Shown here one piece after another: positions 55,150 to 64,000 of a stretch of DNA of 64,000 bases (its first letter is position 1; each line of letters starts with the position of its first letter). The position numbers and the translations under genes were made by a program. Under the pieces are notes generated by a model. It was not told the DNA's origin and searched no databases. It was given only the letters and a program-made list of their open reading frames with translations. The DNA is from JAAZCI01 sp046462535 (GTDB lineage Bacteria; Pseudomonadota; Gammaproteobacteria; Cardiobacteriales; Wohlfahrtiimonadaceae): positions 111,881 through 175,880 of the forward strand of contig JBKGVF010000018.1 of the NCBI GenBank assembly GCA_046462535.1. Direction: 5' to 3'.

Positions 55150-55659
55150 TTACCCTCTAATCTCTTCGACTGACTTACCACGTTTTGCCGCAATCTCTTC
55201 GGGCGTTTTCATTGAAGCAAGCCCTTTAATTGTTGCTTGAACTACGTTTATAGGGTTTCTTGAGTTTTGGCATTTCGCCAAAACATCTTCAACACCAGCC
55301 ACCTCAAAGACGGCACGCATAGCACCACCGGCAATTACACCTGTACCCTCTGATGCTGGCTGCATAAAGACTTTAGCTGCATTATGAATGCCCGTAACTG
55401 CATACTGAAGAGTACCGCCATTAAGCGCTACTGTTGTAATATTTTTCTTTGCTTGTTCAATTGACTTCTTAATGGCTGCAGGAACCTCTTGCGCTTTAGC
55501 ATAGCCATACCCTACACGCCCATTCCCATCACCAACCACCGTCAATGCTGCAAAGGCAAAGTGTCTTCCACCTTTAACTGTCTTAGCGACACGGTTAACT
55601 GTAACCAATCTCTCCTGAAAAGCCTCTGCAGGAGTGCTATTTCTATTTCTAGTCGTCAT
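55150..55659 (-). CDS. rpsE: Ribosomal protein S5
   Basis: This 30S protein is important for decoding accuracy. It has 169 residues (E. coli 167). The core reads [20 protein letters not shown], with [18 protein letters not shown], and it has the S5 double-stranded-RNA-binding domain followed by the C-terminal domain (STQ-type [13 protein letters not shown]). Its stop is three bases before the rpmD ATG. It follows rplR. Confidence 0.98.
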   Translation of the reverse strand: MTTRNRNSTPAEAFQERLVTVNRVAKTVKGGRHFAFAALTVVGDGNGRVGYGYAKAQEVPAAIKKSIEQAKKNITTVALNGGTLQYAVTGIHNAAKVFMQPASEGTGVIAGGAMRAVFEVAGVEDVLAKCQNSRNPINVVQATIKGLASMKTPEEIAAKRGKSVEEIRG

Positions 55660-55677
55660 TTACTAAATCCCTTTCCT

Positions 55678-56031
55678 CTAAAACTCTAAGCCAGCTTCGC
55701 GTGCCGCATCAGCTAATGCTTTCACACGTCCGTGATATTTAAACCCTGAGCGATCAAATGCTACCGTAGTAACATTAGCCGCTTTCGCTTTCTCAGCAAT
55801 ATCTTTCCCTACTGCTTTAGCGGCTTCAATATTACCACCGTTAGAAAGCGTTGCTCTAAGAGTCTTATCTAGCGTTGAGCTTGACGCCAACACTTTTCCA
55901 CCACAAGGGCTAATCACTTGCGCATAGATATGCTGAGGTGTTCTATGAACGGTTAAGCGATTTACATTGAGCTCTCTAATTTTGATTCTGGTTTTTAGAC
56001 CACGTCTATATCTTGCTTCTCTCTTACTCAC
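55678..56031 (-). CDS. rplR: Ribosomal protein L18
   Basis: This 5S-rRNA-binding protein has 117 residues (E. coli 117). Typical stretches are [31 protein letters not shown] and the C-terminal [20 protein letters not shown]. It lies between rplF and rpsE. Confidence 0.98.
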   Translation of the reverse strand: MSKREARYRRGLKTRIKIRELNVNRLTVHRTPQHIYAQVISPCGGKVLASSSTLDKTLRATLSNGGNIEAAKAVGKDIAEKAKAANVTTVAFDRSGFKYHGRVKALADAAREAGLEF

Positions 56032-56039
56032 GACATCAC

Positions 56040-56576
56040 CTATTGTTTCTTAACTTCTTTTAATGACACTATCTCATCCGCATAGCGAACACCTTTACCT
56101 TTATAAGGCTCGGGGGGTCTATACGCTCTGATCTTGGCCGCAACTTCACCAACAACTTGCTTATCAATTCCCTTGATAACAACTTCCGTCTGTGAGGGAG
56201 TTTCACAAGTTACACCTTCTGGCATCTCGTGAACTATAGGGTGAGAAAATCCTAACGTTAAGTTTAGAGCATTTCCTTGGGCCTGAGCACGATAACCAAT
56301 ACCGTTAAGAATCAACTTCTTTTCAAACCCTTCGCTTACACCTACAATTAAATTGTTTACTAACGATCTCATGGTACCCGCAATTGCATAACAACCATTA
56401 GTTTGGTCGAGATTAGGTTGAATGATCAGCTCATCACCCTCTTGCTTAATACCAACTGCGGAGTGCAGCTGGAGCTCTGATGCTCCCATCTTCCCTTTGG
56501 CAGAAACTCTATTTCCTGTAATTGTTACTTCTACACCAGCCGGTACAGGCACCGCTTGCTTTGCTATTCTTGACAT
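56040..56576 (-). CDS. rplF: Ribosomal protein L6
   Basis: This 50S protein near the sarcin-ricin loop has 178 residues (E. coli 177), starting [19 protein letters not shown]. The ATG at 56576 has a GAGGATTATT ribosome site; an upstream ATG adds four residues and lacks support. The C-terminal [19 protein letters not shown] is conserved. It lies between rpsH and rplR. Confidence 0.97.
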   Translation of the reverse strand: MSRIAKQAVPVPAGVEVTITGNRVSAKGKMGASELQLHSAVGIKQEGDELIIQPNLDQTNGCYAIAGTMRSLVNNLIVGVSEGFEKKLILNGIGYRAQAQGNALNLTLGFSHPIVHEMPEGVTCETPSQTEVVIKGIDKQVVGEVAAKIRAYRPPEPYKGKGVRYADEIVSLKEVKKQ

Positions 56577-56594
56577 AATAATCCTCAATAATCC

Positions 56595-56993
56595 TTAAGC
56601 TACTGTGCAAATCACTTCACCACCAAGTGATAGTGAGCGAGCTTTATGATCAGACATCATCCCTTGCGACGTTGAGATGACCGCTATACCTAGCCCACCT
56701 AACACCATTGGCAAGTTATCTTTATCTCTGTAAACACGCAAGCTTGGTTTGCTAACTCGCTTAATACTCTCTATTACAGGCTTATCGTCAAAATACTTCA
56801 AATCCACAACTAGATTTCTCTTTACTGAGTCTATCTCAGCTATGTTATAGCCAGAGATATACCCCTCTTCCAGCAATACCTTTATAATAGACTCTTTTAC
56901 CGTTGAATACGGAATCTCTACAGATACCTTTTCAGCTGCTTGTGCATTTCTAATGCGTGTAAGCATATCTGATATTGGGTCATGCATACTCAT
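56595..56993 (-). CDS. rpsH: Ribosomal protein S8
   Basis: This primary 16S-binding protein has 132 residues (E. coli 130). In E. coli it represses the spc operon at the rplE site. It starts [20 protein letters not shown] and ends [20 protein letters not shown] with a short tail. GGAGAG lies about six bases before the first ATG. It lies between rpsN and rplF. Confidence 0.98.
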   Translation of the reverse strand: MSMHDPISDMLTRIRNAQAAEKVSVEIPYSTVKESIIKVLLEEGYISGYNIAEIDSVKRNLVVDLKYFDDKPVIESIKRVSKPSLRVYRDKDNLPMVLGGLGIAVISTSQGMMSDHKARSLSLGGEVICTVA

Positions 56994-57011
56994 ACTAAGC
57001 TCTCCTCTCTG

Positions 57012-57317
57012 TTACCAGCTCGATTTTCTTAAGCCTGGGATATCCCCACGCATGGTTATCTCTCTTAACTTATTACGCCCTAAACCAAACTTACGGTATA
57101 CACCATGTGGACGCCCAGTAATACTACAACGTCTTTGACGTCGTGATGGAGAGGAGTCTCTCGGTAATTTCTGTAAGGCAAACATTGCCTCCTGCTTCTC
57201 TTCCATTGTTGCAGTTTCACTGCTAACAATAGCTCTTAATCTGTTTCGCTCTTCGAAGTGCTTCTCTACGAGTTCAGCACGTCTTTTTTCGCGATTAATC
57301 ATTGATACTTTAGCCAT
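57012..57317 (-). CDS. rpsN: Ribosomal protein S14 (zinc-free form)
   Basis: This 30S head protein has 101 residues (E. coli 101). It is the long, zinc-independent C- form, since no CxxC pairs are present. It reads [20 protein letters not shown] near the start and ends [20 protein letters not shown] before GLRKSSW. It lies between rplE and rpsH. Confidence 0.98.
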   Translation of the reverse strand: MAKVSMINREKRRAELVEKHFEERNRLRAIVSSETATMEEKQEAMFALQKLPRDSSPSRRQRRCSITGRPHGVYRKFGLGRNKLREITMRGDIPGLRKSSW

Positions 57318-57360
57318 TTACACTAACCTACTTTTGTTCTTGTTTATTAAAGCTGTCTTT

Positions 57361-57903
57361 TTAGTTACGGAAAGGGAAGCCAAATGCTGCTAGTAGCGCC
57401 TTTGCCTCCTCATCGGTTTTTGCTGTGGTCGTAATACTAATATCCATACCACGGATAGCATCCACCTTCTCATACTCGATCTCTGGGAATACTGTCTGCT
57501 CTTTCACACCAAAGCTATAGTTTCCACGACCATCGAAAGAGCGGCCATTCACCCCTCTAAAGTCTCTTACACGAGGTAAAGAGATATTTATTAGTCGATC
57601 TAAAAACTCATACATCTTCGCCTTTCTCAGAGTGGTCTTACACCCTACTGGCCAACCATCACGAATCTTAAACCCAGCGATCGATTTCTTTGATAGGGTT
57701 ACAACTGCTTTCTGTCCTGCAATTGCAGACATATCCGCAAGAGCATTATCCATGATCTTCCGATCCAGAACAGCCTCACCAACACCCATATTTAGAGTGA
57801 TCTTAGTGATCTTCGGAACTTCCATAGGATTCTTGTAACCAAACTCTTCTGTAAGTTTTGGTACTACCACAGTATCGTAGTATTCTTTTAATCTAACTTT
57901 CAT
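57361..57903 (-). CDS. rplE: Ribosomal protein L5
   Basis: This 5S-rRNA-binding protein bridges to S13. It has 180 residues (E. coli 179). Motifs include [36 protein letters not shown] and [20 protein letters not shown]. It follows rplX after a 107-base gap that contains a TAGCCAACT-type A/T-rich stretch and GATACTATC repeats; no clear S8-binding hairpin could be confirmed by eye. Confidence 0.98.
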   Translation of the reverse strand: MKVRLKEYYDTVVVPKLTEEFGYKNPMEVPKITKITLNMGVGEAVLDRKIMDNALADMSAIAGQKAVVTLSKKSIAGFKIRDGWPVGCKTTLRKAKMYEFLDRLINISLPRVRDFRGVNGRSFDGRGNYSFGVKEQTVFPEIEYEKVDAIRGMDISITTTAKTDEEAKALLAAFGFPFRN

Positions 57904-58010
57904 ATTTTACCTCAACGGCTAAACGGATATATCTTTTAATGCGATGCATCCTGTATAGCCTGTCAAATAATTATCAAACAAGCTGGCTATAGTATCAAAG
58001 ATACTATCAG

Positions 58011-58346
58011 TTAGCCAACTTTTTCGTTTGTGCTTTTGAAGAAGCGCTCTCTAACAAATCTCTTTTTACCGTCACTATCAACAGTTTCGGTAATTTCAAT
58101 TTTAATCTTGTCGGCTCTCTCTGTAGCAGGGTTATATAGCATTACATTAGAGATATGTAAAAAATCTTCCTTCTCTACTCTTCCACCCTCAATTCCTAAT
58201 TGTGGATTTGGAGATTCATGCTTAACAACCTTATTCGCACCCGATACTAATACACGATCCTCTTTAACCTGAAGAACCGTACCGCGTAAGCCACGGCTTC
58301 TCCCTGCGATTACTACTACCTCATCACCTTTATGAATTTTTCTCAT
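58011..58346 (-). CDS. rplX: Ribosomal protein L24
   Basis: This early 50S assembly protein has 111 residues (E. coli 104). The KOW motif reads KGDEVVVIAGRSRGLRGTVL (about 5-24), followed by NKVVKHESPN. The C-terminal tail (RFFKSTNEKVG) is a few residues longer than in E. coli. It lies between rplN and rplE. Confidence 0.97.
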   Translation of the reverse strand: MRKIHKGDEVVVIAGRSRGLRGTVLQVKEDRVLVSGANKVVKHESPNPQLGIEGGRVEKEDFLHISNVMLYNPATERADKIKIEITETVDSDGKKRFVRERFFKSTNEKVG

Positions 58347-58360
58347 AGCGAATTAACCTT

Positions 58361-58729
58361 TTATATTACTTCTGGAGCTAAAGAGATAATTCTCATAAAT
58401 TTATCTCCGCGAAGCTCACGGGTTACTGGTCCAAAAATACGTGTACCAATAGGCTCATTGTTGTTATTAAGCAATACCGCTGCATTACCATCAAATTTAA
58501 CTAATGAACCATCTTGTCTACGAATTCCCTTGCGAGTTCTGACAACAAGCGCGTTATAGATCTCACCTTTTTTAGCACGACCATGAGGAATTGCCTCTTT
58601 TACGGAAACCTTAATAACGTCTCCCACACTCGCATAGCGGCGTCTAGATCCACCTAACACTTTGATACACATCACTTTACGTGCACCAGAGTTATCCGCT
58701 ACATCTAAAACAGTTTCTGTCTGTATCAT
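58361..58729 (-). CDS. rplN: Ribosomal protein L14
   Basis: This 50S interface protein has 122 residues (E. coli 123). It starts [20 protein letters not shown] and ends with the conserved REL and [13 protein letters not shown]. It is the first gene of the spc operon, five bases downstream of rpsQ, so the S10 and spc operons look continuous. Confidence 0.98.
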   Translation of the reverse strand: MIQTETVLDVADNSGARKVMCIKVLGGSRRRYASVGDVIKVSVKEAIPHGRAKKGEIYNALVVRTRKGIRRQDGSLVKFDGNAAVLLNNNNEPIGTRIFGPVTRELRGDKFMRIISLAPEVI

Positions 58730-58734
58730 TTCTC

Positions 58735-59001
58735 TTAACCCCTTGCAGCTTCAACTACTTTTACAAGCTTCCACGATTTTGTCTTCGAGATTGGGCGTGT
58801 CTGTACGATCGCTACTCGATCGCCAACATTACACTGATTCTCTTCATCGTGCGCATGAAATTTAGTAGAGCGCTTAACATATTTTTTGTAAAGACGATGT
58901 TTTACTAAACGCTCCACCGATACTGTAATTGTCTTATCAGAGGTTGATACTACAACTCCAGTCACTGTACGAGCCGCTCTGTTACCTACTTCAGCTGTCA
59001 T
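58735..59001 (-). CDS. rpsQ: Ribosomal protein S17
   Basis: This primary 16S-binding protein has 88 residues (E. coli 84). Core reads [20 protein letters not shown], then [20 protein letters not shown], then [11 protein letters not shown]. It is the last gene of the S10 operon and lies two bases downstream of rpmC. Confidence 0.97.
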   Translation of the reverse strand: MTAEVGNRAARTVTGVVVSTSDKTITVSVERLVKHRLYKKYVKRSTKFHAHDEENQCNVGDRVAIVQTRPISKTKSWKLVKVVEAARG

Positions 59002-59003
59002 TC

Positions 59004-59213
59004 TTATTCACCTGCCTTAGTTTTTTCACTAATAACCGTATTAATGCGAGCGATCTCTTTACGAGTCTCTTTAAATTGATGCGACTTCTCTAACTGACCT
59101 GTCGCTTTCTGCATACGAAGATTAAATAATCCTCGCTGCAACTCTTCGCGCTCTGCTATCAAATCTTCTATCGATTTATCTCTTAGTTGAGATGCTTTCG
59201 TTTCTCTACTCAT
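59004..59213 (-). CDS. rpmC: Ribosomal protein L29
   Basis: This small helical 50S protein at the tunnel exit has 69 residues (E. coli 63). It reads [20 protein letters not shown], then [20 protein letters not shown]. An in-frame start slightly inside is possible, as the first seven residues (MSRETKA) precede the usual family start. It lies between rplP and rpsQ. Confidence 0.95.
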   Translation of the reverse strand: MSRETKASQLRDKSIEDLIAEREELQRGLFNLRMQKATGQLEKSHQFKETRKEIARINTVISEKTKAGE

Positions 59214-59234
59214 TTTGAAAACCTTTCTCTTATA

Positions 59235-59648
59235 TTAGAGTACTGTATATTCTGCAAATGCTGTCTTAACGGGAAGCTTAGCAGCTGCAAGTCTAAATGC
59301 TTCGCGTGCCACCTCTTCCGTTACCCCTTCGATCTCAAAAAGAACTCGACCAGGCTGCACTTTTGCTACCCAATACTCAACATTTCCCTTACCACTACCC
59401 ATACGAACCTCTAGTGGCTTTCCTGTTACAGGCACATCCGGGAAAATTCTAATATAAACTTTACCACCACGACGTACATAACGACTTATTGCACGACGTG
59501 CAGCTTCGATTTGTCGGGCAGAGATACGGCCACACTGTGTAGCTTTAATCCCATAATCACCAAAATCGATTCTATTACCAGCGGCAGCAACACCTCTGTT
59601 GCGCCCTTTACGCATTTTTCTGAATTTAGTTCGTTTAGGTTGCAACAT
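59235..59648 (-). CDS. rplP: Ribosomal protein L16
   Basis: This 50S protein near the A site has 137 residues (E. coli 136). It starts [20 protein letters not shown] and has [20 protein letters not shown] and [16 protein letters not shown]. It lies between rpsC and rpmC. Its start is two bases from the rpsC stop. Confidence 0.98.
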   Translation of the reverse strand: MLQPKRTKFRKMRKGRNRGVAAAGNRIDFGDYGIKATQCGRISARQIEAARRAISRYVRRGGKVYIRIFPDVPVTGKPLEVRMGSGKGNVEYWVAKVQPGRVLFEIEGVTEEVAREAFRLAAAKLPVKTAFAEYTVL

Positions 59649-59650
59649 GA

Positions 59651-60334
59651 TTATTCACCTTTCCTTTTTCTTCCTTTGGATTTAGGTGCACTATCTACCT
59701 CATTAAAGTCAAAAATCTCTCCTTTGAAGATCCAGACCTTAACACCTAAAATTCCGTAAGTAGTTTCAGCCTCAGCTAAACCATAATCAATATCCGCTCT
59801 AAAGGTATGAAGCGGAACACGTCCCTCTCGATACCACTCTGCACGAGCAATCTCTGCGCCATTTAAACGACCGGAAACATTAACACGAATACCCTCAGCA
59901 CCTAAACGCATAGTATTAGTAACTGCTCGACGCATTGCACGACGGAACATCACACGACGCTCTAACTGCTGCGCAATCCCTTCTGCTACCAGATATGCAT
60001 CAAGCTCAGGTTTTTTAATCTCTTCGATAGTTACATGCACAGGGCATTGCAACATCTCTGCTAAATCTTTTCTGAGCGCATCAATATCTTCACCCTTCTT
60101 ACCTATCACTACTCCAGGACGAGCAGTATGGATAGTAATTAGCGCCGACTGCGCTGGACGTGCGATTTGAATTCTAGATACCGCCGCATTAGCTAAGCGC
60201 TCACGTAGATACTCACGTATGCGAAAGTCTGACTCAACAAACTCTGGAAAATCCTTAGATGATGCGTACCAGCGAGAATTCCAATCTTTAGATATCCCCA
60301 AACGTATACCGGTTGGATGTACTTTTTGACCCAT
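59651..60334 (-). CDS. rpsC: Ribosomal protein S3
   Basis: This protein lines the mRNA entry and helps unwind mRNA. It has 227 residues (E. coli 233). It starts [20 protein letters not shown]; the KH domain includes [14 protein letters not shown]. The C-terminal tail is Lys/Arg-rich. It lies between rplV and rplP. Confidence 0.98.
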   Translation of the reverse strand: MGQKVHPTGIRLGISKDWNSRWYASSKDFPEFVESDFRIREYLRERLANAAVSRIQIARPAQSALITIHTARPGVVIGKKGEDIDALRKDLAEMLQCPVHVTIEEIKKPELDAYLVAEGIAQQLERRVMFRRAMRRAVTNTMRLGAEGIRVNVSGRLNGAEIARAEWYREGRVPLHTFRADIDYGLAEAETTYGILGVKVWIFKGEIFDFNEVDSAPKSKGRKRKGE

Positions 60335-60346
60335 TACTTATATCTC

Positions 60347-60682
60347 CTAATTTCGTTCCGCAACTGTAACGGTAATATGACTCGTTCTTTTTAAAATACG
60401 ATCTCCGCGCCCTTTAGCACGAGCACGCATTCGCTTTAAATGAGGCCCTTCATCAACCATTACAGACTGAACAAATAAATTGTCGATATCTGCGCCAAAA
60501 TTATTCTCAGCATTCTCCATTGAGGATATTAAAACTTTAGCGACAAGCTTAGCAGCTTTTTTATTACTAAATTCTAAAAGAGTTAAAGCTTGATCTACTG
60601 GTAAACCTCGCACTTGGTCAGCAACTAAACGTGCTTTCTGAGGAGAGATTCGAGCATAACGATGTACTGCTTTTGTTTGCAT
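60347..60682 (-). CDS. rplV: Ribosomal protein L22
   Basis: This protein lines the exit tunnel. It has 111 residues (E. coli 110). Its hairpin loop contains [20 protein letters not shown] (about 82-101), where macrolide-resistance changes occur in other species. The N-terminus [17 protein letters not shown] is conserved. It lies between rpsS and rpsC. Confidence 0.98.
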   Translation of the reverse strand: MQTKAVHRYARISPQKARLVADQVRGLPVDQALTLLEFSNKKAAKLVAKVLISSMENAENNFGADIDNLFVQSVMVDEGPHLKRMRARAKGRGDRILKRTSHITVTVAERN

Positions 60683-60693
60683 AATATTTCTCC

Positions 60694-60966
60694 TTAACGT
60701 ACAACCTTATCAGCGACATGGCCACGAAAAGTTCTAGTAATAGCAAACTCTCCTAACTTATGACCTATCATATTCTCTGTGATCAAAATAGGCACATGGA
60801 TTTTCCCATTGTGCACAGCAATTGTTAACCCAATCATCTCTGGAATTACCATAGAGCGACGCGACCAGGTTTTTATCGGTCTACGATTTTTCGTCTCAAC
60901 AGCTTCCAGTACCTTTTTGTACAGGTGATGATCGATAAATGGACCTTTCTTTATAGAACGTGGCAT
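60694..60966 (-). CDS. rpsS: Ribosomal protein S19
   Basis: This 30S head protein has 90 residues (E. coli 92). It starts [20 protein letters not shown] and has the family motifs [20 protein letters not shown] and [16 protein letters not shown]. It lies between rplB and rplV. Confidence 0.98.
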   Translation of the reverse strand: MPRSIKKGPFIDHHLYKKVLEAVETKNRRPIKTWSRRSMVIPEMIGLTIAVHNGKIHVPILITENMIGHKLGEFAITRTFRGHVADKVVR

Positions 60967-60992
60967 ATTTTACCCTTTATCTTATTATTAAA

Positions 60993-61829
60993 TTACTTCT
61001 TATTGCGTGCCTTACGACGACGAACAATATATTTATCGGTACGTTTATTCTTACGTGTCTTGTAACCTTTAGTAGGCTGTCCCCAAGGAGTGACAGGATG
61101 TCTTCCTCCTGAGGTTCTTCCCTCACCACCACCATGCGGGTGATCTACAGGGTTCATCGCAGCACCGCGAGTTTGTGGTCTAACACCTGCCCAACGTGAT
61201 GCTCCAGCTTTACCTAACACCCGATGACTATGTTTATCATTACTCACTACACCTACGGTTGCTTTACAGTCAGAATGAACCCGACGAATTTCACCCGAAC
61301 GCAAGCGTAATGTTGAAAAATCACCTTCTTTAGCTACTAACTGCGCAGCAGCGCCAGCTGATCGAGCCATTTGAGCCCCTTTGCCCACCTTCAACTCTAC
61401 GCAATGGACCGTAGTACCTACAGGTATATTTCGTAAAGGCAGTGCATTTCCAGCACGGATTGGCGCATTAATTCCTGAGAAGAGTACATCACCCTCTTTT
61501 ATACCTTTCGGGGCAATAATGTAACGACGCTCACCATCGGTATAACAGAGCAATGCAATATGTGCAGTGCGATTTGGGTCATACTCTATACGCTCAACTT
61601 TAGCCGGGATATTATCCTTATTGCGCTTAAAGTCGATAATACGATAATGTTGCTTGTGACCACCACCTCTATGACGTGAGGTAATACGTCCACTATTATT
61701 GCGCCCTCCGGTTCTATGTTGCCCCTCTAAAAGACCAGCATAAGGTTTTCCTTTGTGTAGGCCTGGGGTGCTTACTGTAACTAGAGATCGACGACCATTT
61801 GAGGTTGGCTTTGCTTTCTTTATACTCAT
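60993..61829 (-). CDS. rplB: Ribosomal protein L2
   Basis: This 50S protein is needed for subunit joining and peptidyl transfer. It has 278 residues (E. coli 273). The functional region is the [20 protein letters not shown] stretch (about 208-227), with the essential His. The start overlaps the rplW stop (TAATG). It lies between rplW and rpsS. Confidence 0.98.
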   Translation of the reverse strand: MSIKKAKPTSNGRRSLVTVSTPGLHKGKPYAGLLEGQHRTGGRNNSGRITSRHRGGGHKQHYRIIDFKRNKDNIPAKVERIEYDPNRTAHIALLCYTDGERRYIIAPKGIKEGDVLFSGINAPIRAGNALPLRNIPVGTTVHCVELKVGKGAQMARSAGAAAQLVAKEGDFSTLRLRSGEIRRVHSDCKATVGVVSNDKHSHRVLGKAGASRWAGVRPQTRGAAMNPVDHPHGGGEGRTSGGRHPVTPWGQPTKGYKTRKNKRTDKYIVRRRKARNKK

Positions 61830-62137
61830 TACATATCACCTAAAAAATCTATTTCTTTTTCGCCATCTGCAAGAGTTACATAAGCTTTTTTCCAATCCTG
61901 CTTACGACCTTGACGATGACCAAAACTCTTTGTTTTACCGTTCTGATTTAAGATTGTTACGCGTTTTACTTTACGATCAAACATTAGCTCTACAGCTTCT
62001 TTTACTTCCTGCTTATTCGCATCACGTAAGACCTTAAATGTCACTTGACCACTCTCCTCTTCGAGGCGCGCAGTCTTTTCTGATGCATGCGGCGCTATTA
62101 ATACCCGCATCAATCTCTCTCTTGTACTTAAACTCAT
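61829..62137 (-). CDS. rplW: Ribosomal protein L23
   Basis: This tunnel-exit protein is the docking site for trigger factor and SRP. It has 102 residues (E. coli 100). The ATG at 62137 overlaps the rplD stop as ATGA and follows a perfect GAGGAG site by eight bases, so it is chosen over an ATG three codons upstream. It reads [20 protein letters not shown] and ends [16 protein letters not shown] before EKEIDFLG. It overlaps the rplB start by one base. Confidence 0.96.
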   Translation of the reverse strand: MSLSTRERLMRVLIAPHASEKTARLEEESGQVTFKVLRDANKQEVKEAVELMFDRKVKRVTILNQNGKTKSFGHRQGRKQDWKKAYVTLADGEKEIDFLGDM

Positions 62138-62742
62138 GCTAACCACTCCTCAACTGACTTTAAAGCTTCTGCGGTAACGATTACTTTATCACTGCTAACT
62201 AAGCTCACTGGATCAATCGCTTTTGGATCCAACACTGCTAAATTAGGGATGTTTCGGGCTCCTAAGTAGAGGTTCTCACTCAACTCGTTAACCACAAGCA
62301 ATGTGCGACCACCATTCGCTCCTAGCTCCTCTAAAAGCTCAACAACCAATTTAGTTTTCGGTTCAGCCACCTCAATCTTATCCACCACCACTAAGCGTTC
62401 CGAACGGATAAGCTCAGATAAAATGTTAGCAATAGCTGAGTGGTACATTTTACGGTTTACTTTTTGAGCCCAATTCTTAGGTCTTGCTGCAAATGTTACA
62501 CCACCACCACGCCAAATGGGATTCTGCGCCGTACCAACACGAGCACGTCCAGTCCCCTTCTGTCTCCAGGGCTTCGCACCACTTCCACGAACATCGGCTC
62601 TACTCTTCTGAGCACGAGTACCAGATCTTCCTCCAGCCATATAAGCTGTTAATACCTGATAAACTAACGACTCATTATACTCTCTACCAAAGAGTGACTT
62701 ATCTAACTGTAACGTTGAGCCACCTTGTACTTCAATTTCCAT
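62134..62742 (-). CDS. rplD: Ribosomal protein L4
   Basis: This 50S tunnel protein has 202 residues (E. coli 201) and in E. coli represses the S10 operon. The tunnel loop reads [20 protein letters not shown] (about 41-60), then [10 protein letters not shown]. It lies between rplC and rplW. The leader region needed for L4 control in E. coli appears to be absent here. Confidence 0.98.
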   Translation of the reverse strand: MEIEVQGGSTLQLDKSLFGREYNESLVYQVLTAYMAGGRSGTRAQKSRADVRGSGAKPWRQKGTGRARVGTAQNPIWRGGGVTFAARPKNWAQKVNRKMYHSAIANILSELIRSERLVVVDKIEVAEPKTKLVVELLEELGANGGRTLLVVNELSENLYLGARNIPNLAVLDPKAIDPVSLVSSDKVIVTAEALKSVEEWLA

Positions 62743-62754
62743 TATCTACCTCTC

Positions 62755-63387
62755 TTAACCCTTAACAGCAGGAGAAATTATTACATTCGACCCTTTAGAC
62801 CCAGGAACCGCCCCTTTAATTAGGAGTAGGTTATTGTCTGAATCAATAGATACAACCTCTAGATTCTGAGTTGTACGACGTGCCGCTCCCATATGTCCTG
62901 TCATCTTCTTACCTTTGAAGACACGACCGGGGTCCTGACACTGACCGATAGATCCTGGAACTCTATGGGAGAGAGAGTTACCGTGCGTGTTTCTCTGCCC
63001 TCTAAAATTATGACGTTTGATTGTACCCGCATACCCCTTACCTTGCGTAATGCCAGATACATCTACTTTCTGACCCTCTTCAAAGAGAGTAACATCTAAC
63101 TCTTGAGCAACCTCAAACGAATCAACCTCGTTGACACGAAACTCCCAGAGTCTACGCCCTGCCTCTACTTGTGCTTTTGCAAAATGACCATTATTTGGGT
63201 TTGACTTTCTGCTTGAAAGCACTCTTCCTGCAGCTACCTGAATAGCATCATACCCATCAGTATCTGCCGTTTTAATTTGCGTGATCTGATTATTCTCTAC
63301 TTGAACAACGGTTACAGCTGTCGCTTTACCATTCTCATTGAAGACTCTGGTCATCCCAATCTTCTTTCCTATTAATCCTACTGCCAT
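62755..63387 (-). CDS. rplC: Ribosomal protein L3
   Basis: This 50S protein near the peptidyl-transferase centre has 210 residues (E. coli 209). It starts [20 protein letters not shown]. The ATG at 63387 follows GAGG by nine bases; a longer frame upstream adds 19 residues without family support. The long extension includes [20 protein letters not shown], with the Gln that is methylated by PrmB in E. coli. It lies between rpsJ and rplD. Confidence 0.97.
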   Translation of the reverse strand: MAVGLIGKKIGMTRVFNENGKATAVTVVQVENNQITQIKTADTDGYDAIQVAAGRVLSSRKSNPNNGHFAKAQVEAGRRLWEFRVNEVDSFEVAQELDVTLFEEGQKVDVSGITQGKGYAGTIKRHNFRGQRNTHGNSLSHRVPGSIGQCQDPGRVFKGKKMTGHMGAARRTTQNLEVVSIDSDNNLLLIKGAVPGSKGSNVIISPAVKG

Positions 63388-63460
63388 TTTACTAACCTCA
63401 ATATCATAATTTGTTACGAGAGGAAGGTTGGCGACCCTCTTCAATAACCTTTTAAATTAT

Positions 63461-63772
63461 TTAGCCAACTTTAATTTGAACATCAACACCAGCAGCTAAA
63501 TCTAGCTTCATAAGCGCATCAACTGTTTTGTCAGTTGGATTAATAATATCCATTAAGCGCTTATGTGTACGGAGCTCATATTGATCTCGCGCATCTTTAT
63601 TTACGTGAGGAGATGTCAAAACTGTAAAACGCTCCTTCTTAATCGGCAAAGGGATTGGCCCTTTCACCTGCGCACCCGTACGCTTTGCTGTATCAACAAT
63701 CTCCTTAGCGGACTGATCGATTAAACGATAGTCAAATGCTTTCAGACGTATTCTAATTCTTTGATTATCCAT
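63461..63772 (-). CDS. rpsJ: Ribosomal protein S10
   Basis: This 30S protein and NusE antitermination factor has 103 residues (E. coli 103). It reads [40 protein letters not shown] and [20 protein letters not shown]. It is the first gene of the S10 operon. Only about 15-20 bases separate its ATG from the tuf terminator's U run, so there is no long leader. AGAG lies a few bases before the ATG. Confidence 0.98.
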   Translation of the reverse strand: MDNQRIRIRLKAFDYRLIDQSAKEIVDTAKRTGAQVKGPIPLPIKKERFTVLTSPHVNKDARDQYELRTHKRLMDIINPTDKTVDALMKLDLAAGVDVQIKVG

Positions 63773-63791
63773 ACTACTCTCATTTATCTAG

Positions 63792-63830
63792 AAAAACCGA
63801 AGCGCCTATCTACCGCGATAGATAAGCGCT
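63792..63830 (-). terminator. Terminator-like hairpin between tuf and rpsJ
   Basis: On the minus strand a 12-base stem (AGCGCTTATCTA with TAGATAGGCGCT, one G-T pair) around TCGCGG is followed by TCGGTTTTT. It lies just after the tuf stop and just before rpsJ. Confidence 0.8.
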
Positions 63831-63843
63831 CATTTAAATTCAG

Positions 63844-64000
63844 TTACTTAATTACTTTCGCAACAACACCAGCACCTACGGTACGACCACCCTCACGGAT
63901 AGCAAAACGGAGGCCTTCAGCCATTGCAATGGGGTTAATTAACTCTACAACCATCTTAACGTTATCACCAGGCATAACCATCTCTACACCCTCAGGAAGC
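63844..64000 (-). CDS. tuf: Elongation factor Tu (C-terminal end)
   Basis: The last 51 codons or so of EF-Tu enter from the right edge. The visible C-terminal barrel reads [20 protein letters not shown] and ends [18 protein letters not shown], the standard EF-Tu ending. EF-Tu delivers aminoacyl-tRNA to the ribosome. It precedes rpsJ, matching the usual fusA-tuf-S10 order of the str and S10 operons. The remainder, and any second copy, lie outside the window. Confidence 0.97.
   Translation of the reverse strand, partial: LPEGVEMVMPGDNVKMVVELINPIAMAEGLRFAIREGGRTVGAGVVAKVIK

Overview
The window looks like a chromosomal segment of a gammaproteobacterium with modest GC content. Supporting markers are a hfq-hflX-hflK-hflC-purA run, LptF/LptG, a KdsD-type isomerase, hslVU, a class A RNase P RNA, an oligoribonuclease and an intact tuf-S10-spc-alpha ribosomal superoperon. 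A compact genus such as those in the Cardiobacteriales (Ignatzschineria or Wohlfahrtiimonas type) would fit, but that placement is inference. There are no insertion sequences, prophage genes, CRISPR arrays or obvious islands, and almost every gene is a recognisable housekeeping or envelope gene.

Layout. 1-4259 (minus): a vitamin B12 uptake cluster, with an unknown membrane protein, a TonB-like transducer, BtuD and BtuC, then a cobalamin riboswitch and the start of a BtuB-like receptor that runs off the left edge. 4269-10103: rep, kdsD, a glutaredoxin-like gene, recN and a LoiP-like protease. 10246-16130: a lipoprotein gene and holC (minus), tgt-lptF-lptG (plus) and a phosphomannomutase (minus). 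16159-21429 (minus): hfq-hflX-hflK-hflC-purA; hflX appears to start at a non-ATG codon. 21704-26614 (plus): a HAD phosphatase, pgpB, yaaA, orn, pgpA, a membrane-anchored nuclease and a PH-domain membrane protein. 26796-30335 (plus): a four-gene MCE lipid transport operon with a STAS-permease fusion. 30407-37099: a Nudix hydrolase, a LysM/FecR envelope protein, cardiolipin synthase, a NadR-like protein with a ruined kinase half, and ilvA. 37188-38173 (minus): a 47-residue protein and two small lipoproteins, one of them MliC-like. 38330-43959 (plus): hslVU behind a heat-shock-like promoter, cca, tRNA-Pro/Arg/His, a MORN lipoprotein, rnpB and prmC. 43971-49880 (minus): ribF-ileS-lspA-carbonic anhydrase-ispH. 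49938-64000 (minus): rplQ back through the alpha, spc and S10 operons to the 3' end of tuf.

The genes fall into a few working groups. Translation is served by the ribosomal operons, tRNAs, cca, rnpB, tgt, prmC, ileS, hfq and hflX. Envelope building is served by lptFG, kdsD, the MCE operon, pgpA/pgpB, cls, lspA and secY. Protein quality control is served by hslVU, hflKC and LoiP. B12 import is controlled at its outer-membrane step by the riboswitch.

I do not see a clearly novel multi-gene system. The points most worth a second look are the probable ATT start of hflX, the NadR-like protein whose kinase half has lost its P-loop, the B12 cluster with its own TonB-like protein and unknown partner, the STAS-MlaE/PqiC-type hybrid MCE operon, and the conserved-looking 47-residue Cys-containing protein.
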